Assembly (NCBI GenBank): GCA_964565715.1
Contig: CAZMGG010000042.1
Coordinates: 1 to 41,576 of the forward strand
Direction: 5' to 3'
Origin: CAZMGG01 sp964565715
GTDB lineage: Bacteria > Planctomycetota > UBA1135 > UBA2386
DNA length: 41,576 nucleotides
This document shows, piece by piece, positions 16,679 to 25,188 of this stretch. Made by a program: the position numbers and the translations under genes. Below the pieces are notes generated by a model. That model ran no database searches. It was not told the origin of the DNA and saw only the letters and a program-made list of their open reading frames with translations. Within the stretch, counting starts at the first letter, position 1; every line of letters starts with the position of its first letter.

Positions 16679-17513
16679 CGGGGCGCCAGCGCAGGTTGCC
16701 GAGCGCCACCGCGCCGACGATCAGCACGCCCCCGAGGATCGCCAGCGTGCCCGGCCGTTCGCCGTGGGCGAGATACGCCCACACCGGGTTCAGCGCCGGT
16801 TCGATCGCCAGTAGCAGCGAGGCCTGCAATGCCGGCACCCGGCCGATCGCATACATCAACAACACGTACGGCAGCCCCATCTGGAACACGCCCAGCGCCG
16901 CCACCTGCAGCCAGTCCGCCACGGCGCCGTCCACCGGGACGCCGTCGGCCAGCGGCAGCGCGATCACCGCCGCCAGCACGCTGCCCCAGGCCACCACCGC
17001 CGCCTGCTCGCCGGATTGCCGCTGGCCGAGCCAGCGGAAGCCCAGCAGCAGCAGCCCGTAGCTCAGCCCCGACGCCAGCGCGAGCAGATCGCCCAGCCGC
17101 GGATCGGTGGCCGTCGCGCTGCTGGCCGCGGGCTCCAGGAAGAACAACGTCATCCCGCCGGCGATGCCGAGCAGCACCAGCAGATCGCGCCGGCGCGGCC
17201 GTTCGCCGAGGAACAGCGGCGCCAGGACCATCACCCAGAACGGCGCGGTGGCCTGCAGGAAGATCGCGTTGGCGGCGGTGGTGAGCTTGTTGGCGAGCAC
17301 GAACAGCAGGGTGGCGCCGCAGAAGGGCAGCAGTAGCAGGGCGGCGCGGGGATTGAGACGGCGGCTCTGCGGCAGCAGCAGGAGGATCACCAGCGCGACC
17401 ACCGCGGCGCGCAGGCCGGCGATGTGCAGGGCGGAGAAGGCGCAGCCCTTGATGATGGCGCCGCCGCTGGAGAACAGGGCGCCGGCCAGCAGGAGGCGCA
17501 GCTCGGGTCGCAT
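16662..17513 (-). CDS. EamA-family (DMT superfamily) transporter
   Basis: A 283-residue inner-membrane protein with ten predicted helices arranged as two EamA repeats. The first repeat runs from LLLAGALFSSGGAIIKG to MTLFFL, ending in FLQATAPFWVMVLAPLFLGE; the second, from LGDLLALASGLSYGLLLLGF, ends in LLLAIEPALNPVWAYLAHGE. The paired 'P-x-x-x-x-x-x-x-x-G-E' ends are the family hallmark. DMT transporters move amino acids, nucleosides or other metabolites; the substrate cannot be read here. Start: ATG 17513 (MRPEL); ATGs at 17525 and 17528 are possible, none with a clear ribosome site. It diverges from the enoyl-CoA hydratase gene, with 84 bp between. Confidence 0.9.
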   Translation of the reverse strand: MRPELRLLLAGALFSSGGAIIKGCAFSALHIAGLRAAVVALVILLLLPQSRRLNPRAALLLLPFCGATLLFVLANKLTTAANAIFLQATAPFWVMVLAPLFLGERPRRRDLLVLLGIAGGMTLFFLEPAASSATATDPRLGDLLALASGLSYGLLLLGFRWLGQRQSGEQAAVVAWGSVLAAVIALPLADGVPVDGAVADWLQVAALGVFQMGLPYVLLMYAIGRVPALQASLLLAIEPALNPVWAYLAHGERPGTLAILGGVLIVGAVALGNLRWRPVSHRL

Positions 17514-17597
17514 GGGGCCCGGCATCATGCCGGGCGCGGGAGGCGGATTCTGCGGCCTGGATTCCGGGCGGAGGCCCGATAGACCTGGGCGGCGACG

Positions 17598-18380
17598 ATG
17601 AGCTACCAGACCCTGGAGGTGCGCCGGGACGGCGCGGTCCTGCACGTGCTGCTGAACCGGCCGGACGTGCGCAATGCGTTCAACGGCACCGTGGTGAAGG
17701 AGCTGCGGGCGGCGTTCGATCTGGCGGACGGCGACGCGGCGGTGCGGGTGGTGGTGCTGGGCGGCAACGGCAAGTCGTTCAGCGCCGGCGCCGACCTGGG
17801 CTGGATGCAGGAGCAGGCCGCGCTGCCCGAGGCGGACAACCGGCGGGGCGCCGAGGCGATGGCGCGGATGTTCCTCAGCATCGCCCGGTGTCGGAAGCCG
17901 GTGGTGGGGCGCATCCACGGCCACGCGCTGGGCGGCGGCAGCGGGCTGACCGCGGCGGTGGACGTGGCGTTCTGCACAGACGACTGCGTGTTCGGGCTCA
18001 CCGAGGTGAAGCTGGGCATCGTGCCGGCGGTGATCTCGCCGTTCGTGCTGCAGAAGATCGGCGTGGCGAAGGCGCGGGCGCTGTTCCTGAGCGGCGAGCG
18101 GTTCGACGGCCGCGAGGCCGAACGGATCGGGCTGGTGCATCGGGCGGTGCCGGCGGCGGAGCTGGACGCGGCGGTGCAGCGGACGGTGGGCGAACTGCTG
18201 ACCGCGGGACCGATGGCGGTGGCGAGCGCCAAGGAACTGATCCGGCGGGTGGCGGCGCTGAGCCTGGAGGAGGCGATCCCGGTGACCAGCGAGTGGATCG
18301 CCACGCTGCGGGCGACGCCGGAGGCCAGGGAGGGCATGGCGGCATTCCTGGAGAAGCGGCAGCCCGGGTGGGTGTCGTGA
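17598..18380 (+). CDS. Enoyl-CoA hydratase/isomerase, methylglutaconyl-CoA hydratase-like
   Basis: A 260-residue crotonase. Visible are LNRPDVRNAFN, the CoA-binding and oxyanion segment KSFSAGADLGWMQEQA, the second oxyanion loop HGHALGGGSGLTAAVDVAF, and FGLTEVKLGIVPAVISPFV with the catalytic Glu region, then A-x-x-L-F-L-S-G-E-R-F. The DLGWM motif after SAGAD is frequent in methylglutaconyl-CoA hydratases of leucine degradation, and a methylcrotonyl-CoA carboxylase gene sits at the left end of the window, supporting that reading. A general enoyl-CoA hydratase remains possible. The stop overlaps the GTG start of the M28 peptidase gene (GTGA). Confidence 0.88.
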   Translation: MSYQTLEVRRDGAVLHVLLNRPDVRNAFNGTVVKELRAAFDLADGDAAVRVVVLGGNGKSFSAGADLGWMQEQAALPEADNRRGAEAMARMFLSIARCRKPVVGRIHGHALGGGSGLTAAVDVAFCTDDCVFGLTEVKLGIVPAVISPFVLQKIGVAKARALFLSGERFDGREAERIGLVHRAVPAAELDAAVQRTVGELLTAGPMAVASAKELIRRVAALSLEEAIPVTSEWIATLRATPEAREGMAAFLEKRQPGWVS

Positions 18381-19795
18381 GGGCGGCGCTGGCGGCGGTG
18401 GTGCTGCTGGCGGGTTGCGCCGGCGAGCCCGGGGTGACCGAGGGCGGGCGGGCGCGGCCGGCGCCGGTGGCGGCGCCGGCGCGGGATGCCGGCGAACGGC
18501 GCGCCGATGCGCTGCTGGAACGGGCGCTGATCGACGAGGGCGCGTTCGGCTTCCTGCGGCGGCTGCTGGCGGCGGCGCCGAACCGGCTGTCGGGCTCGGC
18601 GGGGGCCGACGCGGCGGTGGCGCACTGTCTGCAGGAGATGCGGACGATGGGCCTCGCCAACGTGCGGGCGGAACCGGTGACGGTGCCGAGGTGGGTGCGC
18701 GGCGCGAAGGAGGCGTGCACGGTGGTGGCGGCGGCCGAGGGCGTGGGGCGGGAACTGGCCGTGTGCGCGCTCGGCAACAGCATCGGCACGGAGGTCGAGG
18801 GGGTGACCGCCGAGGTGGTGGAGGTGCGGTCGTTCGAGGAGCTGGCGGCGCTGGGCGAGGCCGCGCGCGGCAGGATCGTGTTCTTCAACCGGCCGATGCC
18901 CCGCGCGTTCCGGCGGACGTTCCAGGCCTACGGCAGCGCGGCGCCGCAGCGTTCCGACGGGCCGGCGGCGGCGGCGGCGGTGGGGGCGGTGGCGGCGCTG
19001 GTGCGTTCGCTGACGACGTCGATCGATCGCTGGCCGCACACCGGCAGCCTGAGCTACCGGGAAGGCGTGCCTGTGATCCCGGCCCAGGCGGTGTGCACCG
19101 AGGACGCCGAGTGGCTCTCGGCGGCGCTGCGACAGGGGCCGGTGCGGCTGCGGCTGTGGCAGGACTGCCGCATGGAGGGCGACGTGCCGTCGGCCAACGT
19201 GGTGGGCGAGATCATTGGCGGCGAACGGCCGGACGAGATCGTGCTGCTGGGCGCGCACCTGGATGCGTGGGACCTGGGCCACGGCGCCCACGACGATGGT
19301 GCCGGCTGCGCGCACGTGCTGGAGGCGATGCGGCTGCTGAGCAGCGGCGGCGATCGGCCGCGGCGGACGATCCGGGCGGTGCTGTTCATGAACGAGGAGA
19401 ACGGGCTGCGCGGGGCCTTGGACTACGAGGCGTTGCATCGCGACGCGCTGCGGCGGGGCAGCCACGTGGCGGCGTTCGAGACCGATTCGGGCGGGTTCGC
19501 GCCGGAGGCGTTCACCTGCAGCCTGCGCGGCGCGGAGCTGGCGGCGATGCGGCAGCGCCTCTCGCCGCTGGAACGGCTGGGGATGGCGCCGCTGGTGGAG
19601 GGCGGCGGCGGCGGCGCCGACATCTCGGTGCTGCGGCCGCACGGCACGGTGCTGTTCGGGCTGATGGTGGCCTCGCACCGCTACTTCGACTTCCACCACA
19701 CCGCGCAGGACCGGCTGGAGGCGGTGAATCCGCGCGAGCTGGCGGTGGGGGCGGCGGCGCTGGCGTTCGCAGCGCTGGCCGTGGCGGACGCTTAG
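18377..19795 (+). CDS. M28-family zinc aminopeptidase/carboxypeptidase lipoprotein
   Basis: 472 residues from a GTG that overlaps the preceding stop. A lipobox (AAVVLLAGC) makes it a probable lipoprotein. The catalytic domain shows the M28 zinc ligands in order: GAHLDAWDLG (His and the following catalytic Asp), HDDGAGCAHVLEAMR (bridging Asp), NEENGLRG (catalytic Glu and ligand Glu), ETDSGGF (Asp) and FDFHHTAQD (His). The N-terminal half is the usual protease-associated region (VRSFEELAALGEAARGRIVF). The pattern resembles plasma glutamate carboxypeptidase-like M28 members. It acts outside the cytoplasm on peptides; the exact substrate is unknown. Coupling to a CoA hydratase gene has no obvious metabolic reason. 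Confidence 0.9.
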   Translation: MRAALAAVVLLAGCAGEPGVTEGGRARPAPVAAPARDAGERRADALLERALIDEGAFGFLRRLLAAAPNRLSGSAGADAAVAHCLQEMRTMGLANVRAEPVTVPRWVRGAKEACTVVAAAEGVGRELAVCALGNSIGTEVEGVTAEVVEVRSFEELAALGEAARGRIVFFNRPMPRAFRRTFQAYGSAAPQRSDGPAAAAAVGAVAALVRSLTTSIDRWPHTGSLSYREGVPVIPAQAVCTEDAEWLSAALRQGPVRLRLWQDCRMEGDVPSANVVGEIIGGERPDEIVLLGAHLDAWDLGHGAHDDGAGCAHVLEAMRLLSSGGDRPRRTIRAVLFMNEENGLRGALDYEALHRDALRRGSHVAAFETDSGGFAPEAFTCSLRGAELAAMRQRLSPLERLGMAPLVEGGGGGADISVLRPHGTVLFGLMVASHRYFDFHHTAQDRLEAVNPRELAVGAAALAFAALAVADA

Positions 19796-19797
19796 GG

Positions 19798-21123
19798 TCA
19801 GCGACCGCGCAGGGTGTCGAGCGCCTTGTGCAGCACCGGATCGCGCTCGGCGAGGTCGGCGGCCGTGGTCCGGACCAGCACGTCGGGCGTGATGCCCTCG
19901 CCCTCGAAGCAGGAGCCGTCGGCGCGGAGCGCGCGCCAGCTCGGCAGGAAGACCTGCAGGTCGGTGGCGAGATCGACGGGCTGCGGATTGCCGGAGCTGC
20001 CGTAGGTGACGTCGCCGACCAGGATGCACTTGTCTGCCTGCTTCATCATCAGCAGGAACGCCTCGCAGGAGCTCATGTTGACCGGACCGCAGAGCACCGC
20101 CACCGGGATGTCGAAGCGGTCCGGCGGCGGGTTGCCGGTGACGACGCGCTGGGCCGGCGGCAGGAAGCCATCGGCGCGCTGCGGGTCGCGGACGGTGTGC
20201 TGGGCGTAGACCTTGCTGCCCTGGACGAACCAGGCGGCCAGGGAGCGGGCCAGCAGCTCGTTGCCGCCGCCGTTGGGCCGGACGTCGATCACCAGGCGTT
20301 TCACGCCGGCGAGGCCGCGCAGCGCCTCGATCGCCTGATCGAACAGCGCGCGCTGCTCGTTGGCGAAGCTGGCCACCAGCAGGTAGCCGATGTCGTCGTC
20401 GGTGCGGCCGACGAGGCAGAGGTCGTTGATCTTGCGCAGCTCCTTGAGGTGCCGGGGCAGCACCTGGGCGCGGAAGTTGGGCTCGGCGCGCCGGGTGTGG
20501 ACCGGCAGGGTGGCATTGCGCCAGCGCAGCGTGAGGTGCGGGTCGCGCGACGGCTCGAGCAGCTCGGCGAGCAGCAGGGTCACCGCGGCGCCGCCCGGCG
20601 CCTGCAGGACGCGTTCCTGGTAGGTGTCGATGCGGTGCTGCCAGTCGACGCCGAGCCGGTCGCGGTAGGAGTAGCGGTCCTGCAGGGCGCGACCGAGCGC
20701 GCTGAGGACCTGGGCGCCGAGCGCACGGCGTTCCTCGGCGGTGGTCGCCTTCGGCGGCAGGGTGGCGAAGCGCCACGGCACCGTGTCGGCGAGCACGTGG
20801 CCCTGGCGGCTGCGGAAGCCGCGACCGCCGAGGCTGGCGATCTCCATGCTGTAGACGTGGTCGTGGGCCAGTTCGACGCGCAGCAGGAAGGTGCGCGGAT
20901 CGTCCCAGGTGGTCTCCAGCACCCGCGGGAACGAGGGACCGCCGCCGAGCACGGAGTGGTTGCCGGTGTCCATCGAGCGGTCGAAGGCGATCTGCAGGTC
21001 GCGCACGCTCGGGTCGACCGACAGGCTGCCCGAGGGCGGGCTCAGCGACAGCACGCGCAGGGGCTCCTGCGAGCCTGGCGACGGCGCGAGCGACAGCAGG
21101 AACGGCAGCAGCAGGGCGCGCAT
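19798..21123 (-). CDS. Exported S41-family (C-terminal processing-like) peptidase
   Basis: 441 residues. After a signal peptide (MRALLLPFLLSLAPSPGSQ), residues 20-115 look like an Ig-like Big_5 domain (SLSPPSGSLSVDPSVRDLQI, FDRSMD, DHVYSMEI). The rest is the S41 fold: VKRLVIDVRPNGGGNELLAR is the substrate-binding strand, IPVAVLCGPVNMSSCEAFLL holds the probable catalytic Ser (MSSCEAF), and CILVGDVTYGSSGNPQPVDL is the conserved 'G-x-x-T-x-G-x-x-G' strand. No PDZ domain is seen. It is the last gene of the MoxR/DUF58/TgpA operon, 32 bp after TgpA, so it probably serves the same cell-surface process. The general-base Lys was not identified with confidence. Confidence 0.87.
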   Translation of the reverse strand: MRALLLPFLLSLAPSPGSQEPLRVLSLSPPSGSLSVDPSVRDLQIAFDRSMDTGNHSVLGGGPSFPRVLETTWDDPRTFLLRVELAHDHVYSMEIASLGGRGFRSRQGHVLADTVPWRFATLPPKATTAEERRALGAQVLSALGRALQDRYSYRDRLGVDWQHRIDTYQERVLQAPGGAAVTLLLAELLEPSRDPHLTLRWRNATLPVHTRRAEPNFRAQVLPRHLKELRKINDLCLVGRTDDDIGYLLVASFANEQRALFDQAIEALRGLAGVKRLVIDVRPNGGGNELLARSLAAWFVQGSKVYAQHTVRDPQRADGFLPPAQRVVTGNPPPDRFDIPVAVLCGPVNMSSCEAFLLMMKQADKCILVGDVTYGSSGNPQPVDLATDLQVFLPSWRALRADGSCFEGEGITPDVLVRTTAADLAERDPVLHKALDTLRGR

Positions 21124-21155
21124 GCTGGCAGTGTAGGCGGCGCCCGGAGCGTGGC

Positions 21156-23120
21156 TCACGACGTTCCTCCCGGTCGCGGGCCGCCGTAGCGCAGCAGTTC
21201 GTGGGCGTCGACGGCGGCAGCCAGCGCGGCCAGGCGGGTGCCGGGCAGGCCGGCGGCGGCGGCGCGGGCCAGGGACTCGCGCGGCGTCTCCCCGGGCAGC
21301 GGCCGCAGTCCCAGGCGGCGCAGCGCGATGCGGAGCTGGCGCACGACCCGCGGCTCCACCGGCCGACGCACGCGCCACCACGCGACCAGCAGGGCGAGGA
21401 CCAGGGCCAGCAGCCACGGCTGTTGGCCGGGGATCGCCAGCAGCGCTGCCGGCACGCCGGCCAGCCATTCGAGCGCGGCGGTGCGCGCGCCCTGGTCGAA
21501 GCCGGTCACCTGCCGCCACAGGGCGGCCGCGTCGGCGACCAGGCGGTCCCACGTCGACTCGCCGGGCGGGGCGGCGGCGAGGTCGGCGGCGGGCGTCGGG
21601 TCCACCGTGACCCAGCCGCGGCCCGGCAGCAGGGCTTCGACCCAGGCGTGGGCGTGGCGGCGGCGGGCGATCAGTTCGCGGCCGGTGGGATCCCACTCGG
21701 CGGTCAGGTAGCCGGTGACCAGCCGGCACGGCACGCCGGCGCAGCGCAGCATCAGGGCCAGGGTCGTGGCGAAGTACTCGCAGTGGCCGCCGGCGCTGCC
21801 GGCCAGGAACTCGGCGATGCCGCGGGCGGCGCCCCGTTCGCCCGGCAGCGCGTAGCGGCGGTTCTGGCTGAGCCAGGCCCGGAACGCCTCGGTGACCTGG
21901 GCCTCGTCGGCGTGCGCCGGCAGCCGCGCCAGCAGCAGCCGGGCCAGGTCCTCGATCTCGCCCGGCAGCAGGTCGCCGTCGACGAAGGTGAGCCGCCGCA
22001 GCGCGCGCCGCTGGATCCGCGGCATCGTCCCCGGCAGCTCGGTGGTGGCCACCCGATAGAGCAGCGGGCCGGGGGCCTGCCCGCGCGGCGCGCTGAAGGT
22101 GAAGGTGCCGTCGGGGCGCGGCTTCCAGCGGCGCGCGGCCGGGCCCTCGGCGCCGTCGGCCGCGGCCACGTCGGCGGCGACGAGCGGCAGGAACACCCGC
22201 TGGCTGCGGGTGTCGCGCAGGACCACTTCCAGCAGCGCCGCGGGCGCCTGGCCGCTGGCGGCGCGCCGCCAGCCGTCGCCGTCGGCGGTCCAGCCCTGAT
22301 CGAAGGTGGCGTCGCCGGGCGGACCCGGCGGCGGTTCCGGCACCCAGCCGCTGCGACGGAAGTCGACGAAGGTGGCGCCCCGCCAGTAGGTCGGCACCGT
22401 CGCCGGGTCGCCCTGCCGCACCAGCACCCGCAGCACCTCCTCGTCGCTCTGCGTCGTGCGCCCGGCCCGGTCGATGCGCACCTCCTCGGCGAAGCCGACC
22501 GCCACCTGGGTGCCGCCCAGGTCCATCCGCGACTCCAGCCAGCCCTCCCGTTCGAAGTCGCGGGGCCAGAACAGGAACACCGCGGTGGCGACGGCCAGCA
22601 CCAGGATCGTGCGCGGCACCGAGTCGCGCAGCACCGCCCGGACCAGCCCGGGCGCCGGCGGCCTGCCGTCGCGCAGCACCGTCAGCAGCTGCAACGCCGG
22701 CAGCAGCAGGGCCGCATACGCCAGGAAGACCAGCGACCAGGCGCCGTCCTGGCAGAAGAACCCCGTCACGAACACGATCAGGAAGCTGTTGAAGAACAGC
22801 AGATCGGGCTTCTGCCGGCCGCCCGAGTTGTTCAGCACGTGCACCTGGCAGACCGCCGCCAGGGCGAGCCCGTCCTCCAGCATGTGCAGCAGTCCGGTGG
22901 TGAGCGCGTGGTGCACCAGCAGCAGCGACACGACGACGACGGCGCCGTTCCAGCCGAGCCGGTAGAGGAGGCCGTGCTGCAGCCGCTGCAGCAACGGCGA
23001 CAGCACGGTGAGCGCGTAGAGCGGCAGCAGCCACTGCGCGCCGACGATGCCGGTCAGGTGCACGAACACCAGGTTCAGCAGCACCAGGGCCAGCACGAAC
23101 GGCCGCAGCGCGTCAGGCAT
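21156..23120 (-). CDS. TgpA-like membrane protein with periplasmic transglutaminase domain
   Basis: 654 residues. The start at 23120 overlaps the DUF58 stop by 8 bp. The N-terminal 200 residues carry several helices (FVLALVLLNLVFVHLTG, WLLPLYALTVLSPLL, TILVLAVATAVFLFW), matching DUF3488. The transglutaminase-like core has GGHCEYFATTLALMLRCAGV (Cys), RRHAHAWVEALLPG (His) and WVTVDPTP (Asp). A further helix near residue 565 (LLALVLALLVAWW) precedes a C-terminal DUF4129-like cytoplasmic tail (LRIALRRLGLRPLPGETPRE). Such proteins are genetically linked to MoxR and DUF58 partners; TgpA of Pseudomonas is essential. A peptide-processing or cross-linking role at the envelope is inferred. Confidence 0.93.
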   Translation of the reverse strand: MPDALRPFVLALVLLNLVFVHLTGIVGAQWLLPLYALTVLSPLLQRLQHGLLYRLGWNGAVVVVSLLLVHHALTTGLLHMLEDGLALAAVCQVHVLNNSGGRQKPDLLFFNSFLIVFVTGFFCQDGAWSLVFLAYAALLLPALQLLTVLRDGRPPAPGLVRAVLRDSVPRTILVLAVATAVFLFWPRDFEREGWLESRMDLGGTQVAVGFAEEVRIDRAGRTTQSDEEVLRVLVRQGDPATVPTYWRGATFVDFRRSGWVPEPPPGPPGDATFDQGWTADGDGWRRAASGQAPAALLEVVLRDTRSQRVFLPLVAADVAAADGAEGPAARRWKPRPDGTFTFSAPRGQAPGPLLYRVATTELPGTMPRIQRRALRRLTFVDGDLLPGEIEDLARLLLARLPAHADEAQVTEAFRAWLSQNRRYALPGERGAARGIAEFLAGSAGGHCEYFATTLALMLRCAGVPCRLVTGYLTAEWDPTGRELIARRRHAHAWVEALLPGRGWVTVDPTPAADLAAAPPGESTWDRLVADAAALWRQVTGFDQGARTAALEWLAGVPAALLAIPGQQPWLLALVLALLVAWWRVRRPVEPRVVRQLRIALRRLGLRPLPGETPRESLARAAAAGLPGTRLAALAAAVDAHELLRYGGPRPGGTS

Positions 23121-24060
23121 CGGCGGCCTCGGTGCGACGCAGCGGCAGCGGCAGGGCGCCCGGCAGCGCCGGCGGCGGCCCGTCGCCACCACCGAGCGGC
23201 CCGGCGTCGGCGAGCCAGCGCAGGGCCGCGGCGAACGGCGCGTGGTCGGGCCCGAAGGTCTGCTGCAGGCCCTGGCTCAGCAGGCGCAGCGGCGTCTTGT
23301 TGGCCTGGGCGCGCAGCACCAGGGCGGTGGCCTCGCCGAGGCCCTGCTCGAAGGCCTGGGCCGGCAGCCGCCGGTCGAGCACCAGGGCCAGCGTCTCGCC
23401 GGCCTCCCGGTCGTACTCGCGGACCACCGGCGTGCCGCGGCGGGCGGTGGCCTTCCAGTGCACCGCCCGGACGGCGTCGCCGGTCCGGTACTCGCGCAGG
23501 CCGACCACGACGAGGTCCTCGCCGCCCACCGCCGCACCGCAGAGCTCGGCGATGGCGGCCCGCGGCGTGGCTGTGCGTCCGAGCGGCGCCGGCCGCGGAT
23601 GCACCACCAGCTCGCCGGCGAGCACCAGCCGCCGCCGGCACTCGCAGATGCCCAACGGATACCGCGAGACCAGCCGCGCGCCCTCGATCGCGTGCACGCC
23701 GCGGGGCAGATCCACGACCTCGCCGTCGGCCTCGCCGGTGCCGTACGGCCTGGCCAGCACCGCCGCGTTCCGCCAGCGGCCGGCCACCCGGAGCTGCAGC
23801 ACGAGGTGCAGGCGCGGACGCCGGGCCCGCACCCGCAGCCGCACGGGATGCGGTTCGCCCGCGGCCGACGTTCCCGCCGTCAGCAGCTCCACCTGCACGC
23901 CCCGCAGGTTCTGCCAACACCAGAGCGGGCCGCACACCGCCAGAACGGCGAGGAAGGCGATCAGCAGGAAGAACAGGTTGGAGTACGGCGTGGCCAGGAA
24001 CACCGTCAGCAGGGCAGCCATGAACAGGACGCCCTTGATGCCGAGCCTGGTGGGGTGCAC
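23113..24060 (-). CDS. DUF58 domain-containing protein
   Basis: 315 residues from GTG 24060, chosen because GGAGGAG lies five bases upstream. Two N-terminal helices (GVLFMAALLTVFLATP and LFFLLIAFLAVLAVCGPLW) are followed by a beta-rich part and the DUF58 signature GLREYRTGDAVRAVHWKATA RRG, in which R-x-Y-x-x-G-D and H-W-K-A-T-A-R are conserved. A von Willebrand A-like region follows (ETLALVLDRRLP). DUF58 proteins occur with MoxR ATPases and are thought to recruit them to envelope substrates. Here it lies 13 bp after moxR and overlaps tgpA. Confidence 0.93.
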   Translation of the reverse strand: MHPTRLGIKGVLFMAALLTVFLATPYSNLFFLLIAFLAVLAVCGPLWCWQNLRGVQVELLTAGTSAAGEPHPVRLRVRARRPRLHLVLQLRVAGRWRNAAVLARPYGTGEADGEVVDLPRGVHAIEGARLVSRYPLGICECRRRLVLAGELVVHPRPAPLGRTATPRAAIAELCGAAVGGEDLVVVGLREYRTGDAVRAVHWKATARRGTPVVREYDREAGETLALVLDRRLPAQAFEQGLGEATALVLRAQANKTPLRLLSQGLQQTFGPDHAPFAAALRWLADAGPLGGGDGPPPALPGALPLPLRRTEAADA

Positions 24061-24073
24061 CGTGCTCCTCCGC

Positions 24074-25015
24074 CTACAGCGGCACCTCGGTGCGCGCGAC
24101 GATCTGCTGCAGCAGCACGTCGCCGCCGGCACCGCCCTGCAGCCAGATCCGGTGGCCGAGCACCGGCTGGTGGAGGGCCTTGAGGTCGTCCGGCAGCACG
24201 TAGCTCCGGCCGTACAGCACCGCTCGCGCCCGCGCCGCCCGCAGCCACAGCAATGCCGCCCGCGGGCTCAGGCCGAGCGTCACGTCCGGGTGACCGCGGG
24301 TGGCCGACACCACCCGGTAGCAGTACTCGGCCACCGCGTCGCTGACGGTGACGCGGCTGACCTGGTCGATGGTCCGCAGGAGCTGCTCGCGGCTCAGCAC
24401 CGGCTGCAGGGCGGCGAGGCGCGACTCGGGATCGTCGCCGAGGTAGAGCCCGACCTCCTGGGCCGGATCCGGGTAGTCCAGCTCGACGCGGCAGAGGAAG
24501 CGGTCCAGCGCCGCCTCGGGCATCGGATAGGTGCCGTGGAACTCGATCGGATTGCGGGTGGCCAGCACCAGGAACGGCTGGCCGAGTTCCACCGTCCGGC
24601 CCTCCACCGACACGCGGCCGCCTTCCATCGCCTCCAGCAGGCACGACAGCGTGCGCGGGCTGGAGCGGTTGACCTCGTCGGCCAGCACGATGTTGGCGAA
24701 CAACGGACCCTTGGCGAAGGTGAACTTGCCGGCGTCCTGGCGCCACACCGCGGTGCCGATGACATCGCTCGGCATCAGGTCGTTGGTGAACTGGATGCGC
24801 CGGAAGTCGCAGTCGACGCAGCGCGCCAGCGTGCGGGCCAGCAGGGTCTTGCCGACGCCGGGCACGCCCTCCAGAAGGACGTGGCCGTTGGCCAGGAGCG
24901 CGCACAGGATCGGCTCCAGCGCGGTCTCGGGCAGCGCCACGACCTGGCCGATGCGGTGGGCGAAGACGGACCGGAGCTGGTCCGGCGCGACGATTGGCTT
25001 GGCTTCGGTCGGCAC
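24074..25015 (-). CDS. MoxR-family AAA+ ATPase
   Basis: 313 residues. Walker A is EGVPGVGKT (about residues 49-57), Walker B and the following motif LADEVNRSSPRTLSCLLEAM, sensor 1 VLATRNPIEFHGTYPMPEAA, and the MoxR helix pair LDRFLCRVELDYPD. The C-terminal lid has GLSPRAALLWLRAARARA. MoxR ATPases act as chaperones that remodel or mature partner proteins, commonly with VWA-domain proteins. It is the first gene of a four-gene minus-strand operon ending with the S41 peptidase, and its upstream region (25016-25188) is shared with the divergent phase-variable-looking promoter. Confidence 0.95.
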   Translation of the reverse strand: MPTEAKPIVAPDQLRSVFAHRIGQVVALPETALEPILCALLANGHVLLEGVPGVGKTLLARTLARCVDCDFRRIQFTNDLMPSDVIGTAVWRQDAGKFTFAKGPLFANIVLADEVNRSSPRTLSCLLEAMEGGRVSVEGRTVELGQPFLVLATRNPIEFHGTYPMPEAALDRFLCRVELDYPDPAQEVGLYLGDDPESRLAALQPVLSREQLLRTIDQVSRVTVSDAVAEYCYRVVSATRGHPDVTLGLSPRAALLWLRAARARAVLYGRSYVLPDDLKALHQPVLGHRIWLQGGAGGDVLLQQIVARTEVPL

Positions 25016-25104
25016 GGTTGCGGCACCCTGAGGGTCGGGTCCTCATCGACCGGATCCGGGGTCCGGGGGCAGCGGCGCCGGAGCCGCCGGTGGCATCGGC
25101 GGCA

Positions 25105-25132
25105 GGGTGGAGTGGGGTGAGTGGGGTGAGGG
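25105..25132 (+). other. Potential G-quadruplex motif next to the G13 promoter
   Basis: Four G runs, GGG 25105-25107, GGGG 25114-25117, GGGG 25123-25126 and GGG 25130-25132, are separated by loops of 6, 5 and 3 bases, which meets the usual G3+N1-7 rule. It also reads as two copies of GTGGGGTGA. It lies between the divergent moxR start and the -35-like box at 25137. Structure in the cell is untested. Confidence 0.5.
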
Positions 25133-25136
25133 TGAG

Positions 25137-25168
25137 TTGACACAGAGGGGGGGGGGGGGAGGTATCCT
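25137..25168 (+). promoter_or_regulatory. Sigma70-like promoter with a G13 run in the spacer
   Basis: TTGACA (25137-25142) is a perfect -35 box. TATCCT (25163-25168) matches four of six -10 bases. The spacer is 20 bp, of which 13 are G (25147-25159). With 9 to 11 G the spacer would be 16 to 18 bp, the active range. This is the layout of promoters phase-varied by homopolymer slippage. It lies 21 bp before the ATG of the exported protein gene. Confidence 0.5.
25147..25159 (+). repeat. Homopolymer of 13 G
   Basis: An uninterrupted G13, the longest mononucleotide run noticed in the window (the next is about 7 G near 28204). Such runs mutate in length by slippage, and they are also prone to sequencing length error. 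Confidence 0.9.
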
Positions 25169-25188
25169 CTGCCCACCTGGAGGTGTGC

